Source: Chamaecrista fasciculata
Lineage: Eukaryota; Streptophyta; Magnoliopsida; Fabales; Fabaceae
Direction: 5' to 3'
NCBI GenBank assembly: GCA_003254925.1
Contig: QANZ01031018.1
Location: 1 to 64,000 of the forward strand
DNA: 64,000 nucleotides
A program made the translations under genes and the position numbers. Below are positions 1 to 10,507 of the stretch, one piece after another (the first letter of the stretch is position 1; each line of letters starts with the position of its first letter). Below the pieces are notes generated by a model that saw only the letters and a list, made by a program, of their open reading frames with translations, made no database searches and had not been told where the DNA came from.

Positions 1-749
1 TTTTTTTTTTTTTCTGGGCAAGCCCAGTACCAATTTAATGGAATATAATTGAAGCAATTGGATGCCCCTAACTAAAACTACAAATCACTGCATTAAGAAA
101 TGGATGCCCGTAAGAAAAATGAAAGAAAAAAAGAAAGTCACTCATGTTACCATGTGCTAAAATGGTCCATACACTGTCCCTTTTCTAAAATAAAAAAAAT
201 ATCAATAACATAGTAGTCCGTGGTTAATTGTTTAAACTTTAAACTCAACAATTGAAATAGTTTAGCAACAACAAAAAATGTGAAGTTTCAAATAAATTAA
301 TATGCAGGCTAATATATAATAATGACGTGTTAAATAATATTAGTAACAAATTATAATTATGCAACTAGTATTGAAACTAATTATTGCCCTACGTATGGAA
401 AAATATCAAAGATTAATTCAAGTGATAGCCATTAGGTATTATTTGGTAAATTTTTATTTTATTCTCAAATGTTACATTAATTTTTAATTTCGTCTTCAAA
501 ATTTGTTTATTTTTATTTTGTTTAAAAAATCTTAGATTTCAGTTAATTTTTGTTTACACTAACAATATTCACATGGCAGAAAAGAAATAAGTAAAAAAAA
601 TTACCTTAATATTGTTAAAAAAAAGAAAAGAAAAGTGAATTGAAAGAAGAGGCGTGGAGATGATAATTGTGGATTGACGTGGCTAAACTTGGTTTGGACT
701 AGAGATCACGTCACTAAACTTGGTTTGGACTTTGGATCCATATTCAAAA
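1..749. other. AT-rich intergenic DNA, no gene seen
   Basis: The stretch opens with a T-run and is AT-rich on both strands. I see no coding exon, RNA gene or bounded repeat here before the mini-Helitron that follows. Confidence 0.5.
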
Positions 750-925
750 CTAGAGGTTTTGCGTGCCCTAACGGACACGCAAATATGTATGTAAAATAAA
801 CGAGGGATTAAATCGTTAACACAGTAAAAAAGAAGGGATCAAATAATAATTTTCGTCTTATTATTAATTTTGTACTATAGTTTTAAAATGTGGACAATCA
901 AAAAGGGGTGAAACCATATAATATA

Positions 926-2933
926 GAGCAAACCCTCTTTTTGGTCCCTCAATTGTTACTGAGTCGAGGAATCGGTCCCTCAATTGTGGAAAACTACAAC
1001 TCAGTCCCTCAATTGTACAATCCCGTTTACGTTTTGGTCCCTCACGTCTGGTCCGTTAGTGATAGAGGTGTTAAGTGATGACGTGTCACCGTTATCTGCT
1101 TAGGTGGCCGTTAAATGCTGAGTTGAGGGACCAAATTCTCGACTCAATAACAATTGAGGGACCAAAAAGGGGGTTTGCTCAAATTAATATCCAACTCATT
1201 TCCACTTAACACCTCATTCAAACTACTCTCTTGCAATTTGGTCCCAAAACCCCTAAATCCCCTAAAACTTTTTTTAATCCTCTTCTTCATCTTTTTCATC
1301 TTCTTCATTCATTTTAGTCCCAAATCCTAAAAATAAAATTGTAAAGTATCCCAAAACCTTTCCAAACATTCCAATTTAGTCCTTAAATGTATTAAAAACC
1401 CTAAAACCCTAAACCCTAAAAAAAAATCTACTTTGAGTTCATTCATTTTATCCCATTATTCTCAATTTATTAAATCATAATTAAAAAAAACATTTTAGTC
1501 CCTGAACCCTAATTTCTTCATCTTCATCTTCATCCTCATTCCTCTCTCATCTTTCATTCCTCACCGCCGATCCTACTGCTTCAACCAAATCCTCAAACAT
1601 CAAAATGGCTCGATTCTTCAAATCCTTAAACATTCTCTCGCTCGATTCTTCAATTTCTGGGTTTGATTTCAAGTTCACAACCATTTTGGGCGTCGCGAGA
1701 TACATTCATTCATTTCTTAGGGTTCGAATTCGAATTGGGGGAGAAAGTTTGGGGTTTCTTTCGATTTTGAAGAAATTCCGAGAGAATGCCTGCGACTGAT
1801 GATGAAAACTCGTCGTCGCCGTCGTCGTTTACCCATTTCGGCCGTTCGCTTTTGAGTCTCTGTCGCGACCATCAGGTTCACTCCATGGAAAGCTCAACGA
1901 CGCCACATGTTCACTCTGTCGCGACTTGCTTTCTCTCTCATGAGTCTCTAAGCTTCTCGATTCCTTCCTTCGCTGCCACGAGAGCTTTTCGGCTGATGAA
2001 TGATGATGATGATGATGATAATAACTGATGATGAACTAATTTTTTTTAATCAAGAATTGATGAATTGATGAAACTTGTGTAATCTTTGGTGATTTCTGGT
2101 TGTGTAGTTTTAGGGTTTTGTGGTTTGGGGTTTGGAGTGGATGAGAAGATGAAGATGATGAAAGATGAAGAAGAAAGTAGGATTTAGGGACCAAATTGCA
2201 AGAGAGTAGTTTTTTTAGGGGTTTAGGATTTAGGGTTTAGGGGTTTAGGGTTTTAGATTTTAGGGTTTAGGGTTTTAGAGTTTAGGGTTTTAGGATTTTA
2301 GGGTTTTTAATACTTTTAAGGACTAAATTGGAATGTTTGGAAGAGTTTTGGGACACTTTACAATTTTAGGAATTTAGGGTTTTAGGGTTTAGGGTTTTAG
2401 GGTTTAGAGTTTAGGATTTTAGGGTTTAGGGTTTAGAGTTTGGGGCTTAAGTTTTAGGGTTTTTAATACATTTAAGGACTAAATTGGAATGTTTGGAAGG
2501 GTTTTGGGATACTTTACAATTTTATTTTTAGCATTTGGGACTAAAATGAATGAAGAAGATGAAAAAGATGAATAAGAGGATTAAAAAAAAGTTTTAGGGG
2601 ATTTAGGGGTTTTGGGACCAAATTGCAAGAGAGTAGTTTTAATGAGGTGTCAAGTGGAAATGAGTTGGATACTAATTTGAGCAAACCCCCTTTTTGGTCC
2701 CTCAATTGTTACTGAGTCGAGGATTTGGTCCCTCAACTAAGCATTTAACGGCCACCTAAGCAGATAACGGTGACACGTCATCACTTAACACCTCTATCAC
2801 TAACGGACCAGACGTGAGGGACCAAAACGTAAACGGGATTGTACAATTGAGGGACTGAGTTGTAGTTTCCCACAATTGAGGGACCGATTCCTCGACTCAG
2901 TAACAATTGAGGGACCAAAAAGGGGGTTTGCTC
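926..2933. mobile_element. Non-autonomous Mutator-like element (MULE), 2.0 kb
   Basis: Long terminal inverted repeats begin gagcaaaccc and end gggtttgctc, and the inverted similarity extends about 490 bp inward (926-1420 against 2440-2933). The element is flanked by a perfect 9-bp duplication, tataatata, at 917-925 and 2934-2942. A 9-bp duplication with long terminal repeats is typical of MULEs. Each outermost block of about 255 bp is itself bounded by the same inverted motif. The interior (about 1590-2030) has a GC-richer stretch with short open frames that could be a captured host fragment, followed by degenerate TTTAGGG-like repeats. No transposase is visible. Confidence 0.85.
2207..2470. 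repeat. Degenerate plant telomere-like (TTTAGGG) repeats inside the MULE
   Basis: Dozens of variants of tttagggttttaggg occur in tandem, interspersed with ggactaaattggaatg segments. This is an interstitial array within a transposon, not a telomere. A similar but shorter array lies in another element at about 27085-27185. Confidence 0.7.
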
Positions 2934-3182
2934 TATAATATAAGATATATGAATAAGTAATGACTAATGAGGGTTCGGACTAAAAAAAATGAGTTAATCT
3001 TCTGAATTCAGACTTAAATTTTTGTTGTGAGAAATATTCATATTTAATGAATAGAACTGCCTCCAATAAAAAAATATCTATGAAAAGTCAATATATATAT
3101 ATTTGATATAAATTAAGAATATTCACACTAAAAAATAGTGACTGCTTTTTCTGTCATGAATTATTTATTTAAGGGTAAAGTG

Positions 3183-3634
3183 TATTGTGTAATTAATTGA
3201 AAATGAAAATAGGTGAGGTCTTAAGAAGTCTTACATGGCTTTGTTAGCAATTGTGAGGTTTTTAAAGAAGTCCTACATTACTTGGTTAATAATTGTTAGC
3301 ATTGTATTTGATTTTTAAATTTCTTTCTCACTTGTATTTTAGAGTTATTCTATTCGTAGAGTGTGGAAGGTGTTGTTAAATAGTTGCTTTGTGAGAGTGT
3401 AGGATTGTGGGTGTACTTGGCAAAAGGTTGAAAGAATATTGTGTGATGTAACAATTTTCATATAGTATTTTTCTCTGGTTGTCTTTTGACAACGGTCGTG
3501 GGTTTTTTTCCAATTTGGGTTTTTCACGTTAATTCCTCTTATGTTTTGATTGTGTTTCATCATTTTATTTTTCTAGTTATTCTAAAGGGAAAAGATTATT
3601 TTATTTTTATAAATATTATTATTTTTTCTCAACA
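3183..3634 (+). mobile_element. Solo LTR, Copia-type
   Basis: The 3' two thirds matches the LTR at 36079-36655 closely (shared stretches include ttgctttgtgagagtgt and tttttctctggttgtctttt). The end is ...caaca, and a 5-bp duplication, aagtg, flanks it at 3178-3182 and 3635-3639. No internal region is present, so it is a solo LTR left by recombination. The left end is less certain than the right. Confidence 0.6.
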
Positions 3635-3737
3635 AAGTGTTGGTTACAGAATGTTTTCTAAAAGGTGAGATTCAAATTGCTACATTAAAACATTAAGTGA
3701 GAAGCAACTAGATCACGTTCGGAGTTATATATAAATA

Positions 3738-3916
3738 CTAGAGGCTTTGCGTGCCCTAACGGGCACGTAAATATGTATGTAAAATAAATGAGGGACTAAA
3801 TCATTAATTCAGTAAAAAAGAAGGGATCAAATAATAATTTTTCTCTTATTATTAATTTTGTACTATAATTTTAAAAAGTGGACGACCAGAAAAGGGTGGA
3901 GCCATATAATATAAGA
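3738..3916 (-). mobile_element. Mini-Helitron, uninterrupted 179-bp twin
   Basis: It has the same ends as the element at 750-2945: the plus strand reads A|CTAG at the left and GA|T at the right, with the hairpin gcgtgccctaacgggcac next to the CTAG end. It retains the uninterrupted target (ccatataatataaga) that was split by the MULE in the other copy. It has no coding capacity. Confidence 0.8.
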
Positions 3917-5238
3917 TTTGTTTGGTTACATGCAGCTAGTCACGCTGTACAAGACAAAGCCGAAAGCATCCATAATTGGTAATTACTAATTACTACACAA
4001 TACTCATCATGCTTTTGCCAACCCCACTTTACATCTATTCCTTCCATCTCCTTTTTGTCACTATTTGTTTGCTCTTTTCCGTCCTTTTATTTTATTTTAT
4101 CTTTTATTACACCACTCAATCACTCATAACCTTTCCATCTAGTTTCTTTTCTTTTTAGGTCATCCACTCTATTTTAGAACTATGAATTTAATGTAAATTA
4201 ATTACCATATAATTAACAAATAAATTTACTATTAAATATAATCAAGATATATTTTTCGTTATGATATATATATATATATAAACCATGCTTATCAAGCTGT
4301 TTCTTCTTTTCCAATTAAAATACAAAAACACAGCACCAGCTCCCACTATATATCTAATTATCTATCATGTATGCCTAACTTTTGACCAAATTCTCTCTTG
4401 CTTCCCCTATTCAACTTTAATGGGAAACATTATTCTTAACAAATCAAAACCACTCCACACTAAGTCACATGCTGCATGTTCTATTATATATATATACGCA
4501 AATGAAAATGACATTTGATATGAACATTTTATTTTATTGTTTTCCACCTTTCACATTGCTGTAATTAAAACTAATGCAACATAACTGTTTTTTTTTTTGG
4601 TGCATGTTTGAAAAACAATTATTCTATAATATACCTTAGGCATTCCATACCTTTTTTTTTGTTATTTTTTTTGGGGGTTGGGGGGAGCAAGGTATATTCT
4701 TTGTGAGGAAGAAAAATAATAAAAACAGAAAGAAAAAAAAACAACAATAAGGCCGGATTAATTATCATTATTATAATGATTTTCTTTTTCAAAAAAAAGA
4801 GGCTTGCTTTTTCTCGGCTGTGTTTATGTATCATGAATTAGTGGATCGGATGACCAATTGACCATTTAAAGTTTAAACATAAACAACACTTGTAGGTCAA
4901 TGTATATAGTAATTAATTAGAGAGAGTGGTACAGACGACTAGGTAACTACTTATATAAAATAGTGGAATGGATATCAGAAATAATTAAAATAGATAATTA
5001 ACCATTACAAACGACATGCATTGGATTTTTATACGAGGCTATTCAAGAAAAAAATCTCTCTATCCGGAGTTAACTACTACTAATTAACGATCGAGACTAT
5101 TTGTTGAAAGAAGAAATTAAATTCTTGTATATGAAAAGCAGAGACTTATTAATTTACATCCTGTATCAGTGATTTATATCATGATATATAACTTTATAAA
5201 TACGAGCAACCAGCTGTGGTACAATTTTTTATTTCTAT

Positions 5239-6009
5239 GCCAAAATCCTGTTTTGGTCCCAAATATTTATCCTAAATTTCATTTTGGTCCCTTATATATT
5301 TTTTAATTTTGATCCTTAATGTTTTCTAGAAGTTTAATAGTTGGTCCCTAAATAATGAATATAGTAATATCTCTTTCATTTCAAAGCCGGATGCGATTAA
5401 ATCAAAACTCCAAGTTGAATTTGATAAGTTTTTTCTTTGCTCAGTTGGAGCCATCAGCAAACGAGATTAAATTGAGTGAAATAAGACATGGTAATGGGCC
5501 TCTTGTTTTATGAATTTGATCATATCTCTCTCGTTTTCAAAACTGAATGTACAAAATTTGGAGCTACAAATTACTCTTGATGAGTTATTTCTCTATCCAG
5601 TTGGGGTAGATGGAAAACAATGACAATTAGTACTCCGAAAGTGAGTTTGGTCAAAACATCGAATAATAACTTGTAGCTCTGATTTCATTGTAATCAGACT
5701 TGAAATGAGAGAGATATGACCAAATTCATAAAACAAGCAGCTCATTTTCGGGGTCAATTTCATGCCCAACTTGACTTTATTTGTTGATGACTCTAACTGA
5801 GCAAAGAAAGAAAGATCATTAAATTTAACTCGTAACTCTGATTTCATCACGTTCGAGTTTGAAATGAGAAAGATATGATCACATTCAATAATTAGAGACC
5901 AATTATAAAACTTCTAAGAAACATTAAAGACCAAAATGGAACAAAAAAAAGTATTGAGGACCAAAACAAAATTTAAGATAAACTTTAGAGGCCAAAATAG
6001 AGTTTTGGC
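5239..6009. mobile_element. Foldback (long-TIR) element, MULE-like
   Basis: It starts gccaaaatcctgttttggtc and ends with the inverted counterpart gttttggc. The two halves are inverted copies of each other over about 370 bp (5239-5620 against 5640-6009), so the whole element can fold on itself. Copy B lacks it: there, ctgtggtaca runs directly into atccaaacaag near 17010-17038. No clean target duplication could be settled because of flanking T-runs. It is the same family as the arms at 32114-35602 and part of 62529-62975. Confidence 0.7.
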
Positions 6010-6060
6010 CTTAATTTTATCCAAACAAGAGTGCAAAAAGGAAGCAACATCATTCTTACC

Positions 6061-6980
6061 CAGTTCGTTTGTGCTCTTATTATAATCTGCTTTGATTATA
6101 ATCGTAATAAGCATGTTCGTTTGCGTTTATTTTCTGATCAAATTATAATCTTGATTTTTTTATAATCAAACACACCCAAATTACACTTATACCCCTATAT
6201 ATATATATACCTATAATTACCTATACTCTAATACATTCAATCACACATCACAAGGCTAAAATAGTAATTTACCTGAAATGGTCGACCGATTCAGTCAACG
6301 GTGGACCGAATATCGACCTGAGAATGATATAAGGCCCGATGTTCGGTCCACCGATTCAAAAACTAGTCGACCGAATTTCAACCTGAGAATGCTTTCAGGC
6401 CCGACGTTCGATTCACCGATGCAAAAAATGGTCGACCGAATACCTGAAATGAGCCACATTGAAATTTTTTTTCGGGTCCGGAGTGCTTTTTTACATTCTC
6501 TCTCATCTTGTGCCAAACGGTGGACCATTTTTTTGATAGTCCACCGAATGTCGGGGCCTGATTACTACACTTTAGTCCTTTTGGTCCACCATTTCGGAAG
6601 CAAAAATAGAATGGTCGACCAAACGAAATAAACACCTCACAAATTGCCTATGATTATAATCATATTTTCACGATTCCCAAGGCAAACAGTGACAAAATCT
6701 GATTTTTTTAAAAAACAACAATCACATCCAAACACACTTTGATTATTAGTCAAATCACATCTTACTTTTTCCAACTTTTTCTTCCATTTCTACCCCTATA
6801 CAATTTATCAATTTTCTTACCCTTCTATCTACCAACCACAATCATTACATACCCATTTCAATAATTTCACACCAAATAATCAACTTTCATCCAAACACCA
6901 ATACACAAATAATCAACTTTGATTATAATTATACTCTGATTATAATCAAAACAGATTTTATTATAAGCGCAAACGAACTG
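6061..6980. mobile_element. TIR element (MITE-like), 0.9 kb
   Basis: The ends are inverted: cagttcgtttgtgctcttat at the left and ...gcgcaaacgaactg at the right, with matching inner tracts of gattataatc. Copy B lacks this block near 17050, so it inserted after the duplication. The middle (about 6275-6620) carries two imperfect direct repeats of about 65 bp. Its superfamily is unclear because no convincing target duplication was found. Confidence 0.65.
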
Positions 6981-7792
6981 ACTTAACTTCTGTAATTATT
7001 TTTTCCTTTAGTAAAAGTTTTCCCACGCCAGCTTCATAGATTGGGAATGGAATAATTATGAGTAAAGTATTGGTAGGGTATTATAATTTTCAGACCGGAA
7101 AATAAACAAGTACTAAAATCAATTTTCATTTCCACATTCATCAATAGTCTAATCCCTAAATTTGGACTCAAATTTAAATAAATTTTAAAATAAAGTATTT
7201 TTATTATTATAAAAACCATTTTCATCAATTTTTTTATCTATAATTACTAAAAAGAATAAATTACAAATAAAAATATATTATTCAAATACTTCACGATATA
7301 TATAGAATGTTTACTATTTTATTTTATAATAATAAATATTTATAAGAATTAACTCTTTATCAAGTGAAATAATTTTTATTGACAATCAACTTTCCACTTC
7401 CCTTGGGTTTGGAGCAGTGGGAAACTGGGAATTGTATTGGACAGAATTTTCAAGATGAACAAATTTTTGACTATGTCAAGTCATTATGATTTTTCAGGCT
7501 AAAAGTCTCCTAACCAGACTCTTAATTTCTAAATGTATAGTCAATAAGAGATTAAAGTTTAGATTTTAGGTGGCCCAATTCTCCTTATGACAAGTATTCT
7601 GCTTTTTATTTATTAATTCACATTTTTTTAATTTAAAATTGAAAATAAATTATTCGTTGAAATTTTATGAAAATTACAAGAAAAATATATTTTGATTTAT
7701 CATATTAAAGTTTAATGGACTTACCTTATCCTGTGTCACTTTAGTATGTACCTAATGAAGAAATTTATCCACTTCCTTAAATAAAAAATAAA

Positions 7793-8850
7793 GGGTAAAT
7801 TACAAATTAAGTACCTGTGGTTAGATCGAATCTCACATTACTGCCGTGTGGTTTCAAAAGTTGCACTTTAGGTACCTAAGATGTGCGCCGTTTAGCAATT
7901 AGGGTACCTGTGGTTTTATTCCGTCAATTTTAACGGAAAATGATGACGTGGGGCTCACGTGAGTCAGTGAAAAATCAAATTTTGGTCCACAAACTATGGG
8001 ATAAGTTTCACTTTGGTCATAAAACTATTTTTTTATTTCATTTTGGTCCTCAAACTTTCATATTTGTTTCGTTTTTCGTCCCAAAAATGTTATTTCATAT
8101 GGTTTGCACTGTTATTTCGAACTTAAATAATTAAGATGAATCATTTCTCTCTCAAATATAAGAGTAATCATGGGCCGGACTTGAGACCCGACCCGGTTAG
8201 ACTAAGGGCGGGCCATTGGGCCTGGTCGAGCCAAACTTGGTTACTTCATTTTATAAAAAAAAAATATTTTTTATTTAATCCATTTATTTATTTTATGTAT
8301 TTTTTATGTTTTTGTTCAGCCCTACTCAAATACGTAATAATAAGTGAGTTCGAAAAGAGGGGAAGAGAAATTTTCATTCTTAATTACAAATTGAAGATAA
8401 ATTTGTGGTTAATTTTTTTCTCTAAGTTATGACTAAGAATAATGGTGAAAATTCCGATAAAAATCACATTTTGGAGATCAAAACGGAAAAAATGTGAAAG
8501 TTTAAGGACAAAAATGAAACAAAAAATAACTTTTATGACCAAAATGAAACTTACCCCATAGTTTGAGAACCAAAAATGATATTTTAACCTTGAAGTGGAA
8601 ACCAACGACTAAGATGCAAGAGAAACCAACGGTTAAGATGCAATAAAAATCGATGGTTAAGATACATTGGAAATCGATGGCTAAGATTACACCACGTCAG
8701 CATTTTCCCTTCAAATTAACGGAACAAAAACACAGGTACCCTAATTGCTAAATGACGCACATCTCAGGTACCTAAAGTGCAACTTTTGAAACCACACGAC
8801 AGTGATGTGAGATTCGGCCTAACTACATGTACTTAATTTGCAATTTGCCC
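7793..8850. mobile_element. Non-autonomous MULE-like element, 1.06 kb
   Basis: The left end, gggtaaattacaaattaagt, is mirrored by the right end ...cttaatttgcaatttgccc, and inverted similarity continues for more than 130 bp (ggtacc-rich tract). The flanks are aaaaataaa (7784-7792) and aaaaacaaa (8851-8859), a 9-bp duplication with one mismatch. Copy B has the uninterrupted sequence near 17925. No transposase is seen. Confidence 0.8.
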
Positions 8851-9577
8851 AAAAACAAAAGTAAAAGAAAAAAAAAAAGTGTAATGAATGGCTTCTCTTC
8901 AGGCTTAACATCATGCCTAGCTTTAGAAAAAAAAAAAATCTATGATGAATAGTATAATGACCATCCATGTCACCCCACTTTACATTGAAAAATAAAGAAA
9001 GACGTACTAAGGACTAACACATACAACCTCATGCAATATTTAAGTTTGCTTGATTTTCTAGAAGCAATCAATTGCTAGCCTAAACAAGAGTGTTGGGTTT
9101 GCTTTTTCTATTTGGTTAGTTATTTGCACTTTTTGTGTAATGAAGACCAAGGACAAGGAGCACTCAACTTATTATTATCAAAGTCTATAATATTCAGGCC
9201 AAAAGAAAAAAAAAAAAAGTCTATAATATCTTATATAACTTATCTTTTAAACTAGTTTGCCTACTTCATATATTCTAACTACTCCTTTATTTGTTTTTAT
9301 CTTCATTAAAAATTTTACTATATATATTAAAACCTGAAATATTAATTAAACCCCATAGGTCAATTATGTTGACTCTAATAAAATTTTCTTCTGGGATTGA
9401 AACCTAAACATTTCCATGTTTTCAAGTAGAATTGAAGTTTAGGTCAGCCTCCCAAAAGAGGCCACTGCCATTCAAACAAACTCTTATTGCTGACAAAAAG
9501 ATAAAAATAAAAAATAGGTTAAACGACTTCTAATCTTCTATAATCATTATTTTATTTTATTGATTCTTCTAATCTTC

Positions 9578-9639
<62 letters not shown>

Positions 9640-9662
9640 TTATTATTATTATTATTATTATT
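9578..9662. repeat. (ATT)n microsatellite
   Basis: About 28 tandem att/tat units with a single interruption (ctt). Confidence 0.9.
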
Positions 9663-10507
9663 CAGTTTTCCATGTTTTTCACCCTCGCTTGTAGTTACTT
9701 TCAAAACTGCTATAGCAAATACTTTTTGCTCTTCGATAATAATCGAAATTAGACTATTGGTGGAACAATTTCTTAAAGTTTGAGGATCAAAACGAAATAC
9801 ATCCTATAATTTAAGGACTAAAATGAGATTTTAACCTTTTAGTTAAATTCACGACATAAATGGATATTGTTTCTTGTTTCTTTCAGTACGCTGTGTAATG
9901 GTAGTAGTAGATGACTAGACTATTCAATTCAGACCAAAAAAAAAAAGTAGATGAATGTAAAAAGGTGAATTAAGATTCAAATTGACCAATTTCTAATTGA
10001 AAGGTTGAAATTTGAAAACTTGAAATCTACATATATTTATAGATAATTAAATGCATAGTTGTGATAGCAAAGGAAACAAAATGTGTTGTGAGAGGAATCA
10101 ATTATTAGCTTGAAGAGAGAAAATAAACGCCATAGTCGAGGGAAGAAGAAAGAGGTGGGTAGAAGAGGGCATTCACTATCACAATAAAAGAGCTTCCAAA
10201 ACTTGTGTGCGTAGTTGGATGCCATTACTCTGGCAGTTTCCACTCCGTCATCTGTGGTCCGTCGAACAAGCCCATCGATTATTTTCTCAGATCCCAAACA
10301 ATGTTTTCTGCTATTTTCTCAAAGTTTCTTCAGCAGCCAAACAAGATCCTCCAACACTTGCTTTTCGCAAACTTCTGATTCGTTCTTCTTCTTCATTGTT
10401 CTCAGTTTCGAGTTGGTTTTATCTTTTTTTGGTCTCCGAAGTTCTTCCAGCTGTAAATTTAAAACAAAAAAACAAAAAATCGGTGCAATCTGCAGTTTCT
10501 TCGAGCA

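Larger units (their letters stand above)
750..2945 (-). mobile_element. Mini-Helitron (179 bp) split by a nested MULE
   Basis: Read on the minus strand, the element ends with a GC-rich hairpin (gcgtgccctaacggacacgc on the plus strand) and the terminal CTAG, followed by host T. Its 5' end is TC, preceded by host A. These are Helitron hallmarks: TC...CTRR ends, a subterminal hairpin and insertion between A and T. Removing the nested element at 926-2933 and one copy of its target duplication leaves 179 bp, exactly the length of the uninterrupted twin at 3738-3916. It encodes nothing and is a non-autonomous element. Confidence 0.8.

Noticed and set aside
2207-2470. Possible telomere or chromosome end
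   Set aside because: The TTTAGGG-like units are degenerate, short and enclosed in a MULE with target duplications.
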